37,103 nucleotides of DNA from Actinomycetes bacterium (lineage in GTDB: Bacteria; Actinomycetota; Actinomycetes; Actinomycetales; Microbacteriaceae): positions 1 through 37,103 of the forward strand of contig JAEWJX010000005.1 of assembly GCA_023386365.1 (NCBI GenBank). The letters are read 5' to 3'. The notes beneath the pieces are model-generated. The model did not search any database and was not told where the DNA came from. It saw nothing but the letters and a program-made list of their open reading frames with translations. The position numbers were made by a program, and so were the translations under genes. Of this stretch, positions 23,528-31,553 are shown piece after piece. Within the stretch, counting starts at the first letter, position 1, and every line of letters starts with the position of its first letter.

Positions 23528-24501
23528 GGGGTGTGCTCGTCGAGCGGTACGGCCCGCCGTCGGAGGCACTGCGCCTCGCCGATCTGCCGACGCCGGTGCC
23601 CGGCCCCGGGCAGGTGCGCGTGCGGGTGCGTGCGGCGGCCCTGAACGCCTACGACTGGCACCTGTACCGCGGAGACCCGTTCCTGGCGCGCATCGCGTTC
23701 GGGTTGCGGCGGCCCCGCCCGCGGCTGGCGGGCATCGACGCCGCAGGCGAGGTGGATGCGGTGGGCGACGGCGTGACCGGGTTCGCGGTCGGCGACCGGG
23801 TGGCCGGAGTCGTCGACACCGGTACATTCGCCGAGCAGATCGTCGCGGATGCGGGGCTGCTGGCGCGCATCCCCGACGGGCTCGACCTCACCACAGCGGC
23901 CGCCCTCCCGGGCGCGGGCCTCACCGCCCTGCAGGGGCTGCGCGGCACCGGCCTCCGTGACGGCGCCCGCGTGCTGGTGATCGGCGCATCCGGGGGCGTC
24001 GGCCACTACGCCGTCCAACTGGCGCGGGTGCTCGGCGCGTCGCGGGTGGTGGCGGTCACCTCGGGCCGCAACACCCGTATGGTGTCCGAGCTGGGCGCCG
24101 ACCGCGTCATCGACTACACCCGCCAACGGGTGACGGATGCGGGGGAGCGTTTCGATGTCGTCTTCGACACCGTCGGCACCACCTCGTTGCGGCGGCTGAC
24201 GCGGGTGATGGAGCGGGACGCCGTGTACGCGCCCGCGGGCGGTGTCGGCGGCGGCTGGCTGCTCGGCCCCGCGTGGCCGATCTACTCGTCGATCCCCGCA
24301 TCCTGGTTTCTGCCGCAGCGGGTGGCGCCGGTGAGCGTCGCCCCGAGCGGCGCGGATGTGGCCGAGCTGCTCGCGCTCGCGGCATCCGGTGCGGTGCGGC
24401 CGGTGATCGAGGGGGTGCACCGGCTCGAGGATTACGTACGCGCGCTGGAGCGGCTCGAGTCGAAGCGGGTCGCGGGGAAGCTGGTGCTCGACCTCGGGTG
24501 A
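23524..24501 (+). CDS. NAD(P)-dependent MDR oxidoreductase (quinone reductase/alcohol dehydrogenase-like)
   Basis: This 325-residue medium-chain dehydrogenase/reductase has a GroES-like N-terminal domain (ALNAYDWHLYRGDP, then AGIDAAGEV) and a Rossmann domain with VIGASGGVGHYAVQLAR at about 152-168. The zinc-binding cysteines and histidines of classical alcohol dehydrogenases are absent, so it is probably a zinc-independent quinone-oxidoreductase-like enzyme that reduces a carbonyl or enone with NADPH. The start ATG overlaps the DUF4386 stop (ATGA), giving translational coupling. The substrate is unknown; the shared operator suggests induction by a small molecule. Confidence 0.9.
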   Translation: MRGVLVERYGPPSEALRLADLPTPVPGPGQVRVRVRAAALNAYDWHLYRGDPFLARIAFGLRRPRPRLAGIDAAGEVDAVGDGVTGFAVGDRVAGVVDTGTFAEQIVADAGLLARIPDGLDLTTAAALPGAGLTALQGLRGTGLRDGARVLVIGASGGVGHYAVQLARVLGASRVVAVTSGRNTRMVSELGADRVIDYTRQRVTDAGERFDVVFDTVGTTSLRRLTRVMERDAVYAPAGGVGGGWLLGPAWPIYSSIPASWFLPQRVAPVSVAPSGADVAELLALAASGAVRPVIEGVHRLEDYVRALERLESKRVAGKLVLDLG

Positions 24502-24512
24502 CCACTGTGACC

Positions 24513-24531
24513 CACCCCACCACTGGGGGTG
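24513..24531 (+). terminator. Weak hairpin after the MDR gene
   Basis: CACCCC (24513-24518) pairs with GGGGTG (24526-24531) around a 7-nt loop, 12 bases after the stop. The stem is only 6 bp, so termination is tentative. The remaining 100 bases before the next gene show nothing I can assign. Confidence 0.4.
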
Positions 24532-24636
24532 AGGTTCCCACGGCTTCCGGCCGTAGAGCCTTCGGTTTCTCGGTACGTTCGACCCAGCTGCGACGGTGCC
24601 TGTCGTACGCCTCCCGAACCCGTGCTGTGAGGTGCT

Positions 24637-25548
24637 GTGAAGCCGTTCGTCCGCAAGGCTGTCCCGTTCGTGTCGGCAGCTGTCGCTCTCGCGCTGATGG
24701 TGCCGTCGGCTGTCGTCTCGGTGGAGCGCCAGCAGACCATCGATGAGGCCCGTGCCGCGGTGGTGCGGGCGGATGCGGCGGTCGCCTCGTACTGGGACGC
24801 CCGCTACCAGCTCGCCGACGCGGTCGCCCGCGCGTCCGCACTTGCTGCGGCCGATGGGTCGCTGGATGCGGTGGCGGAAGGCGTCGATGCCGCCGCCCTG
24901 AAGGGGCTGCACGGCGACCTGGCCGCGCTCGCCGAGTTCGCGACGACGGATGCGGTGGCGAACCCCGAGACCGGTGGGCCGACGACCTTCGAGGTCGCCC
25001 GTGACGATGCCGCGACCGACGCGGCACGTGACCTGACGGAAGCCGCCGACGAGGGTCGCGGCGCCTGGACCGCCGCGGAGGCAGAGGTGCAGCAGGCGGA
25101 GGCCACCCTCGCGATGCATCTGGCAGCGGCACAGTTCGGGTGGGTGGCGTTCGCCGAGGGTGCACCCACCGCAGCGAAGGCGCTCATCGCGGCCAACGCA
25201 TCCGCGACCGCCGACCACCAGAAGGCGCTCACCGAAGCCGCGGCGGCGATCGACGCCCAGCCCGACGGGCGCGTGGCGGCGCTCGCCGCCTACGCGAAGG
25301 CGATCGCCGGGGTCAAGAAGTCGCACACCGATGAGCAGGCACGCATCGCCGCCGAGGCTGCGGCGGCTGCCGCGGCGGCGAAGAAGCGGAAGAAGCGCGA
25401 GCCGGTGATCCGGTTCCTGGGGGAGCCGACGTGTGTCAACTACGACACGATCACGGGGGCGCCCTGGCAGGAGGAATGGTGGTTCGACGGCGTGCACCAG
25501 ATCGGCGTGCGGTGCACGTGGCCGGTGAGTGGCGCGACGGCTGAGTGA
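24637..25548 (+). CDS. Secreted or membrane-tethered alanine-rich coiled-coil protein, unknown function
   Basis: I do not recognise a family for this 303-residue protein. A short basic N-terminus and a hydrophobic stretch (about 8-27, VPFVSAAVALALMVPSAVV) look like a signal peptide or signal anchor. Residues about 30-250 are extremely rich in Ala, Glu, Asp and Gln, with a helical, probably coiled-coil pattern. An AAAAAAAKKRKKRE switch near 250 leads to a compact C-terminal end with two cysteines (PTCVNYD and VRCTWPV) that could form a disulfide, plus PWQEEWWFDGVHQIG. The start is GTG 24637, with GAGG upstream. It may be paired with the small membrane protein that begins six bases after its stop. 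Confidence 0.75.
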   Translation: MKPFVRKAVPFVSAAVALALMVPSAVVSVERQQTIDEARAAVVRADAAVASYWDARYQLADAVARASALAAADGSLDAVAEGVDAAALKGLHGDLAALAEFATTDAVANPETGGPTTFEVARDDAATDAARDLTEAADEGRGAWTAAEAEVQQAEATLAMHLAAAQFGWVAFAEGAPTAAKALIAANASATADHQKALTEAAAAIDAQPDGRVAALAAYAKAIAGVKKSHTDEQARIAAEAAAAAAAAKKRKKREPVIRFLGEPTCVNYDTITGAPWQEEWWFDGVHQIGVRCTWPVSGATAE

Positions 25549-25554
25549 GGCGTC

Positions 25555-26022
25555 TTGACCACCCCGATGCCCGGCGACCCGCGCGTGCTGCAGCGACGGG
25601 TCTGGGTGACTCTGTGGGTCGCCGGAGCGGTCGCGCTTCTCGCGCCGGTGACCGGCGCCTTACTCGTCGGCGAGCCGTTCAGTCTCGGAATCTGGTTCGT
25701 CGTGCCGGCGCTGCTGGTGGGTGCCCTCACGTCGTTCGTGTGGTGGCGCCGGGCGAGGGCTGCATCGCGCGCCATCGCCGCCGGCCTGCTCGACGGATGC
25801 GACACGACCCATGCGGATGCCGCGGCGTTCGTCGGCGAGGTGAATGAAATCCGGGCCTCGATCGCAGAGCGTCGCTTCTGGCGGCCGTCGATGCGGGCCG
25901 CGCGCCGTGGCACGGGGGCCCGCTGTCGCGAACTGGCGGTCGACGCCCCCAACCTCGGCCTCGAGCCGGTCGCCGAACGCCTGCGCGTGTTGGCTGACGC
26001 GCGCGACCCAGGCCGGTCTTGA
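25555..26022 (+). CDS. Small membrane protein of unknown function
   Basis: A predicted 155-residue protein with two hydrophobic segments at about residues 16-40 and 44-64, followed by a basic WWRRARAASR stretch and a cytoplasmic-looking C-terminal region rich in Ala and Arg. I recognise no domain. The TTG start at 25555 follows GAGG closely, with a spacing of about four bases; ATG 25567 is the alternative and lacks a ribosome-binding site. Codon use is normal for this window, and it sits six bases after the coiled-coil gene, so it is probably real and co-transcribed with it. Confidence 0.6.
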   Translation: MTTPMPGDPRVLQRRVWVTLWVAGAVALLAPVTGALLVGEPFSLGIWFVVPALLVGALTSFVWWRRARAASRAIAAGLLDGCDTTHADAAAFVGEVNEIRASIAERRFWRPSMRAARRGTGARCRELAVDAPNLGLEPVAERLRVLADARDPGRS

Positions 26023-26039
26023 CGCCCGTTCCCTTCCAA

Positions 26040-26122
26040 CCGCGTGCGGAAAGCCGGGCGAATGCGGGGCTCGCCGTCGGATCCGCCGCGCTGCGCGGAT
26101 CGGGCCTGCGTTTCGCACGCGG
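26040..26122. terminator. Nested inverted repeat between convergent genes
   Basis: CCGCGTGCG (26040-26048) pairs with CGCACGCGG (26114-26122), and AAA/TTT and further pairs lie inside. A second stem, GATCCGC with GCGGATC, lies within about 26080-26101. It fills the gap between the convergent genes ending at 26022 and 26126 and probably terminates in both directions. Confidence 0.6.
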
Positions 26123-26125
26123 CGG

Positions 26126-27331
26126 CTAGTCGCCGACGCCCCCGATGGAGAACTCCGTCGCGCTCCCCGTACCCGCATCCACCCGGTAGTCCCCGAGCGT
26201 CCCGCAAACCCGCACACGCCCGTCCGCATCCGTGCGCAGCACCGTCGGCGGCAGCCACCACTCCCCCCGCACCAACCCGCGCAGCGCGTCGTACGCGGGC
26301 TTCCGCGACCCGTCGGCCCGCAGCAGCCCACCGGGCGCGCCGAGCCAGGCGCCGCGGTCGGTGATGCCCCAGTAGGTGATGGATGCGACGGCCGGATGCG
26401 CGAACAGCGACCGGTAGTGGCGCACGATCTCGTCGGCCTGGCGCTCCTCGCCCTCCGGTGTCGACGGCCACACATCCGGCTGGTAGTCGTTCAGATCGAC
26501 CACAGACGCCGGCATCAGCTCGCCCGACAGCAGCGTGTTCTCGGTGAGGTGCAGTGGCAGCCCGTACTTCGCGAAACGGTCGACCATGGCGAGCATCGTG
26601 TCCTCGCCCCAGTAGCCCTGATGCATGTGGGTCTGCAGGCCGATCGCGTCGATCCGCACCCCCGCCGCCAGCAGTTCCTCGATCAGCAGCTCGTACGCGC
26701 TCGACAGGTCGAAGTCGTTGATCAGCAGCACCGCATCCGGGTCGGCCGCGCGCGCCTCCTCGAACGCCGCACGCACCAAAGCGATGCGGCCCCGAGAACG
26801 CGCGAGCCGCGACACCGCGTTCGGCACCCCATCCGGTTCGTTCACGAACACCGGCATGATGACGGCCTCGTTCACCACATCCCACGAGCCGATCAGCCCG
26901 CGGAAGTCGGTCATCTCGCGGCGGATGCGGTCGAGCGTCACCCGCTCCACCTCGTCCAGCGGCAGCGCATCCATCCACGGCGCCTTCACCGTGTGCCACA
27001 CCAGCGGGTGGCCCTTCAGGCGCACGCCCCGCGCGGCGAACCACTCGGCGGCGGTGCGGATGCGGTGGGTTTGCGTGACGCCCGGCTGCGGTTCGAAGTC
27101 GCCCCGGTAGAAGGGGAGGGTGGCGGTGTCGAAGACGCCCAGCCAGTCGTCGACGAGCCCGGAATCGTCCGATTCGCCGTTGGCGTGCGGGATCAGCTCG
27201 AACCCCGTCGAGCCGAAGCCGAACGCGTGGCGAGTCTGGGAGACGGTCACCTCGGTGTGGGCGAGCGGAGTCCCCGCCGCGTCGGCGAGCTGGAGAACGT
27301 GCTCGCCGACGCGGTGGTCGGGGAGGGTCAC
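26126..27331 (-). CDS. Cytoplasmic GH10 endo-beta-1,4-xylanase
   Basis: This 401-residue protein has no signal peptide. An N-terminal segment of about 45 residues (HVLQLADAAGTPLAHTEVTV) precedes a GH10 TIM barrel. WDVVNEAV carries the acid/base glutamate E155, and LTENTLLSG carries the nucleophile E264. ITYWGITDRGAWLG is the conserved tryptophan block near the end of the barrel, and about 45 further residues form a small beta tail. It should cut xylo-oligosaccharides after import. The GTG start at 27331 overlaps the stop of the upstream GH3 gene (GTGA on the minus strand), making it the last gene of the importer operon. The extra in-frame upstream sequence lies within the GH3 gene and is not real. 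Confidence 0.92.
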   Translation of the reverse strand: MTLPDHRVGEHVLQLADAAGTPLAHTEVTVSQTRHAFGFGSTGFELIPHANGESDDSGLVDDWLGVFDTATLPFYRGDFEPQPGVTQTHRIRTAAEWFAARGVRLKGHPLVWHTVKAPWMDALPLDEVERVTLDRIRREMTDFRGLIGSWDVVNEAVIMPVFVNEPDGVPNAVSRLARSRGRIALVRAAFEEARAADPDAVLLINDFDLSSAYELLIEELLAAGVRIDAIGLQTHMHQGYWGEDTMLAMVDRFAKYGLPLHLTENTLLSGELMPASVVDLNDYQPDVWPSTPEGEERQADEIVRHYRSLFAHPAVASITYWGITDRGAWLGAPGGLLRADGSRKPAYDALRGLVRGEWWLPPTVLRTDADGRVRVCGTLGDYRVDAGTGSATEFSIGGVGD

Positions 27332-29682
27332 GACACCGTCACGTCCGCGTGCAGCGGGCGCGTGTGGTCGACCACGCGGGTCTCGCCGGTCAGCTCGACC
27401 GCGTGCGTGAACGCGATGTCGCCCGACGAGCGCGCCACTCCGAACTCGAGCGTGCCGGGCTCCACGACGCGACGCCCGTCGACACCCGTGAACGAGGCCA
27501 GCTCCGCCGGAACGCGGAACGACACGGTCGCCGCCTCGCCCGGCGCGAGCTCGACCCGCGCGTACGAGATCAGCCGCTGCACGGGACGCACCACCGAGGC
27601 GACCGGGTCGTGCAGGTACAGCTGCACCACATCCGACCCCGCCCGCGAGCCCGTGTTGGCGACGCGCACCCGCACCTCGACCGACTCGGAGAAGAGGCCG
27701 GCCGAGACGCCGAGGTCGTCCCACGAGAACGTCGAGTACGACAGCCCGTGCCCGAACGGGTACGCCGGCGTGGGGTCGATGTTCGACACCCCGTTGCGGC
27801 GCGCCAGCGGCGCGGCGAGGTAGCTCGACGGCTGCGCGCCGGGCGTCGCCGGCACGCTCACCGGCAGGCGGCCCGACGGGTTCACCCGTCCGCTCAGCAC
27901 ACCCGCGATCGCGGGCGTCCCCTCCTCGCCGAGGAAGAAGCCTTCGAGGATCGCCCCCGCGGCATCCGGCGCGGCGCCCAAAGCGTACGGCCGGCCGGCC
28001 AGCAGCGTCACCACCGACGGGGTGCCCGACGCGAGCACCGCATCCAGCAGCTGCTGTTGTGCGCCCGGCAGGTCGAGCGACTCGACGTCGCAGCCCTCAC
28101 CGGAGGTGCCGCGGCCGAACAGGCCGGCGCGGTCGCCGAGCGCCACGACGACGACGTCGGCGTCCTGGGCTGCGGCGACCGCCGCCGGGATCTCCGCCGT
28201 CTCGCCGCCGTCGATGGTCGTGCCCCGCACGTACACGAGGTCGGCGCCCGGGAACTCGGCCCGCAGCGACTCGAGCAGGATGGGCAGGTGGATGCCGATC
28301 GGGGTCTCCGGATGCTGCACGCCCACGTGCGAGGGGAACGAGTAGCAGCCGAGCGTCGCGTACGGGTCGTCGGCGGTCGGGCCGACGACCGCGATACGCC
28401 GAGGCGTCGCGAGCGGCAGCACGCCGTCGTTCTTCAGCAGCACGATGGCACGTTCGGCGACCCGCGCCGCGAGCTCGCGGTTGCCCGCCGAGTCGAGGTC
28501 GACGGAGCCGCGCACCGCATCCGGCGTCGCATCTCCGCCGGCCGAGGCGAGCGCCTCGGGCGCCGCCGACCAGTCCGCGTCGAGCAGCCCCAGGTCGAGC
28601 TTCTGCAGAAGTACCCGGCGCAGCGCCCGGTCGACGACGGCCTCGTCGAGTCGTCCGGCACGCACTTCGGCCGCCAGGGGCGCGCCGTACCCGCGCACGG
28701 TCGGCAGCTCCACGTCGATCCCGGCGGTGAGTGCGAGCGCCGCAGCAGCACCCCAGTCACCTTCGGCCACCACGCCGTGCAGCGCCGCGAGGAACCCGAC
28801 CGAGAAGTAGTCCGCCACGACGGTGCCCTCGAAGCCCCAGATGTCGCGCAGCAGCTCGGTGAGCAGGCGCGCATCCGCCGCCGTCGGCACACCGTCGATG
28901 TCGGTGTACGAATTCATCACCGACCGCACCCCGCTCTCGCGGATCGCCATCTCGAACGGCGGCAGCAGCACATCCGCCAGCTCCCGCGGGCCCACCGACA
29001 CGGGCGCGAGGTTGCGCCCCGCCTTGGAGGCCGAGTAGCCCACGAAGTGCTTCAGCGTCGCGACGACGCCGGCGCGCTCCAGGCCCTGGATGTACCCGGT
29101 GGCGATGGTGCCCACCAGGTACGGGTCTTCGCCGATGGTCTCCTCCACGCGGCCCCAGCGCGCATCCCGCACCACGTCGAGCACCGGGGCGAGGCCCTGG
29201 TGCACGCCGACGGAACGCATGTCGGCGCCGATCCGCGAACCGATCTCGCGCACCAGCTCGGGGTCGAAGGTGGCCCCCCACGACAGCGGCACCGGGTAGG
29301 CGGTGGCCCCCCAGGTGGCGAACCCGGCGAGGCATTCCTCGTGGGCGAGCGCCGGGATGCCGAAGCGGCCCGATGCCGCGATCCGCTCCTGGGTGCGCTG
29401 CAGCGAAAGCGCACCCAGGGCGGGGTCGACGGGCGCCGTACCGAACGGGCGGGTCAGCTGACCGATGCCCTCCGGCAGCAGGTCGTCGATGACCACGTCG
29501 TCGATCATGTCGTTCTGGTGCGGCGCCACCTCACCCCCGTCGGACGAGGCGCCCACCCAGATGCCGAAGAGCTGCGCGAGCTTCTCCTCGAGCGTCATCT
29601 CGGCGATCAGCGCCTCGACGCGGGCGTCGGGGGTGCGGGAGGTGTCGTGCCACGCGTGCGCGACACGGGTCTCGATGCTCAT
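27328..29682 (-). CDS. GH3 beta-xylosidase / beta-glucosidase
   Basis: This 784-residue cytoplasmic glycoside hydrolase of family 3 removes xylose (or glucose) from the non-reducing end of short oligosaccharides. The N-terminal barrel begins with MTLEEKLAQLFG. The nucleophile is D291 in VVADYFSV. The middle alpha/beta sandwich contains IAVVGPTADDPYATLGCYS and LLAGRPYALG. A fibronectin-type III-like domain closes the protein (VANTGSRAGSDVVQLYLHDP, about 660-700). The ADY nucleophile motif and the operon context match BxlA-type beta-xylosidases. ATG 29682 follows the upstream permease stop after five bases. The in-frame extension to 30492 is an overlap with the permease gene. Confidence 0.94.
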   Translation of the reverse strand: MSIETRVAHAWHDTSRTPDARVEALIAEMTLEEKLAQLFGIWVGASSDGGEVAPHQNDMIDDVVIDDLLPEGIGQLTRPFGTAPVDPALGALSLQRTQERIAASGRFGIPALAHEECLAGFATWGATAYPVPLSWGATFDPELVREIGSRIGADMRSVGVHQGLAPVLDVVRDARWGRVEETIGEDPYLVGTIATGYIQGLERAGVVATLKHFVGYSASKAGRNLAPVSVGPRELADVLLPPFEMAIRESGVRSVMNSYTDIDGVPTAADARLLTELLRDIWGFEGTVVADYFSVGFLAALHGVVAEGDWGAAAALALTAGIDVELPTVRGYGAPLAAEVRAGRLDEAVVDRALRRVLLQKLDLGLLDADWSAAPEALASAGGDATPDAVRGSVDLDSAGNRELAARVAERAIVLLKNDGVLPLATPRRIAVVGPTADDPYATLGCYSFPSHVGVQHPETPIGIHLPILLESLRAEFPGADLVYVRGTTIDGGETAEIPAAVAAAQDADVVVVALGDRAGLFGRGTSGEGCDVESLDLPGAQQQLLDAVLASGTPSVVTLLAGRPYALGAAPDAAGAILEGFFLGEEGTPAIAGVLSGRVNPSGRLPVSVPATPGAQPSSYLAAPLARRNGVSNIDPTPAYPFGHGLSYSTFSWDDLGVSAGLFSESVEVRVRVANTGSRAGSDVVQLYLHDPVASVVRPVQRLISYARVELAPGEAATVSFRVPAELASFTGVDGRRVVEPGTLEFGVARSSGDIAFTHAVELTGETRVVDHTRPLHADVTVS

Positions 29683-29687
29683 CCGGC

Positions 29688-30557
29688 TCAGCCCTTCACG
29701 GCGCCGGACAGGCCGCCGACGATGCGCTTCTCGGCGGCGAGGAAGAAGACCAGCGCGGGCACCATCGCGAGCGAGGTGTACGCGAGCACGGCTCCCGTGT
29801 CCTGCGAGTACTGGGTGGAGAACTGCTGCACGCCGAGCGGCAGGGTCCACAGTTCCTGCGGCATGCCGCCGGCGGCCATCACGAGCAGCGGCAGGAGGTA
29901 GCCGTTCCAGCTGCCGAGGAACGCGAGCACGCCCACGGTGATGAGGCCGGGCAGCGACAGCGGCAGCACGATCCGCCAGAAGAACCCGATGCGGCTGGCG
30001 CCGTCGAGCTGCGCCGCCTCCTCTAGCTCCTTCGGGATGGCGCGCAGGAACGGCACCAGGATGATGATCGTCACCGGCAGCGCGAACGCCACCTGCGGGA
30101 TGATCACGCCGAGGAACGTGCCGTTGAGGCCCAGGTTGCGCAGCAGGATGCTGAGCGGCAGCGCCGCCACCGTCAGCGGGAACATGAGGCCCGCGGAGAA
30201 GAAGGTGTACAGCCACTGGCGCCCGCGGAACTCGTACCGGGCGATCACGAACGCGGCCGCGATACCCAGCACGACGGTGCCGAGGGTGGTTCCGACGGCG
30301 ACGAACGACGACGAGAACAGCGAACCCCAGAAGCGGTTGCTGGTGAGCACGTTGACGAAGTTGCCGAGATACCAGGGGTTCGGCCAGCCCGAGGGGTTGG
30401 CGTTGAGGTCGGCGCTGGTGCGGAAGCTGGAGATCCAGATGTAGATCACCGGGATCACCGAGACGGCGATCGCGGTCAGCGCGACGACCCACACGAGCGG
30501 TTGACGCCAGCTGAAGCGGCCGCCGGCCTGGGTGGCGGGAACGGATGCGGTCGACAT
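29688..30557 (-). CDS. Xylo-oligosaccharide ABC transporter permease, MalG type (BxlG-like)
   Basis: This 289-residue permease has six membrane segments. The EAA loop (ELEEAAQLDGASRIGFFWRI) is near residue 180, and the C-terminal KRIVGGLSGAVKG ending is typical of MalG-type subunits. It starts one base after the stop of the MalF-type permease and lies five bases before the GH3 gene, so translation is tightly coupled. With its partner it would form the channel that imports xylobiose and longer xylo-oligosaccharides. The substrate is inferred from the operon: binding protein, two permeases, GH3 and GH10. Confidence 0.92.
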   Translation of the reverse strand: MSTASVPATQAGGRFSWRQPLVWVVALTAIAVSVIPVIYIWISSFRTSADLNANPSGWPNPWYLGNFVNVLTSNRFWGSLFSSSFVAVGTTLGTVVLGIAAAFVIARYEFRGRQWLYTFFSAGLMFPLTVAALPLSILLRNLGLNGTFLGVIIPQVAFALPVTIIILVPFLRAIPKELEEAAQLDGASRIGFFWRIVLPLSLPGLITVGVLAFLGSWNGYLLPLLVMAAGGMPQELWTLPLGVQQFSTQYSQDTGAVLAYTSLAMVPALVFFLAAEKRIVGGLSGAVKG

Positions 30558-30558
30558 G

Positions 30559-31527
30559 TCAGTCGTCCCCTCTCACGTCGGTTCCGAGGTCGCGACGCAT
30601 GGCGTGGCGCTGGTAGAGCAGCGCGATGATGAGCGAGATGAGGAAGAGGATCACAGCGACCGCGCTTCCGTAGCCGGGGTTCCCCTGGCCGTACTGGATC
30701 ATGTAGGTCGCCATGGTGCTGGTCGCCCCGACGGGGCCGCCCTTGGTGGTGACCCAGACCATGTCGAACAGCTGCAGTGCGCCGATGATCGACAGGAACG
30801 CCCAGATGCGGATGGTGGGGCCGAGCAGCGGGATGGTGATGTGCCACTGGATCTTCCACCAGCTGGCGCCGTCGATGGCGGCCGCCTCCGACAGTTCCTC
30901 CGGCACCCCCTGGAGGCCTGCGAGCATGATGAGGATCGCGAAGCCGAGGTACTTCCAGCTGAGGATGCCGAACATCACCCACAGCGCGATGTCGGGGTTG
31001 GCGAGCCACGGCTGGGCGAGTTCGCCGAGTCCGATCGATTCGAGGAACGCGTTCACTCCGCCGCGCGGCGAGAGCAGCAGCTTCCACGACAGACCGGCGA
31101 TGACCTCCGAGAGCACGTACGGCACGAAGATCGCGGCACGGATGAGGGTGCGGCCTCGCATCCGGCGGTTCAGCAGCAGCGCCACGAGCACCGCGAGGGG
31201 CCCCTGGATGAGCAGCGACAGGATGACGATGGTGAAGTTGTTGCCGATCGACTTCAGGAAGAGCGGGTCGCTGAAGGCGCGGGTGTAGTTGTCGATGCCG
31301 ATGAAACGGTCGAGCGGGCCGAGGCCGTTCCAGTTGAAGAAGCTGTAGACGGCGGCGAGGGCGACCGGGACGATCACGAAGCCGACGAAGACGAGGAGTG
31401 CGGGCCCGGCGAAGAGGACGATCTCGAGCCGCTTACGGGTGTCGCGCGAGCGCTTGCGCCGCGCAGGGGTCTGTGGGGCGGCAGGGCCCGCGGTGACCGC
31501 GGGCCCTGCCTGAGTGAGGCTGGTCAT
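30559..31527 (-). CDS. Xylo-oligosaccharide ABC transporter permease, MalF type (BxlF-like)
   Basis: This 322-residue permease has a Pro/Arg-rich cytoplasmic N-terminus (about 1-32), six membrane segments and the EAA loop ELSEAAAIDGASWWKIQWHI at about 216-235. The ATG at 31527 lies 27 bases after the binding-protein stop. Order and spacing match the bxlE-bxlF-bxlG arrangement known for xylobiose importers in Streptomyces. No ATP-binding subunit gene is present in the operon or elsewhere in the window, so an MsiK-type shared ATPase is expected. Confidence 0.92.
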   Translation of the reverse strand: MTSLTQAGPAVTAGPAAPQTPARRKRSRDTRKRLEIVLFAGPALLVFVGFVIVPVALAAVYSFFNWNGLGPLDRFIGIDNYTRAFSDPLFLKSIGNNFTIVILSLLIQGPLAVLVALLLNRRMRGRTLIRAAIFVPYVLSEVIAGLSWKLLLSPRGGVNAFLESIGLGELAQPWLANPDIALWVMFGILSWKYLGFAILIMLAGLQGVPEELSEAAAIDGASWWKIQWHITIPLLGPTIRIWAFLSIIGALQLFDMVWVTTKGGPVGATSTMATYMIQYGQGNPGYGSAVAVILFLISLIIALLYQRHAMRRDLGTDVRGDD

Positions 31528-31553
31528 ACTGACTTTCAGATGTGCGGCGTCGC

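Noticed and set aside
27349..29901. 850-codon plus-strand frame opposite the GH3 gene
   Set aside because: It is a shadow of the GH3 gene, Arg/His-rich, with no start context.
29683..30492. N-terminal extension of the GH3 protein through the permease gene
   Set aside because: The extension is out of frame with the real permease, which has an EAA loop and membrane helices; ATG 29682 fits the family start.
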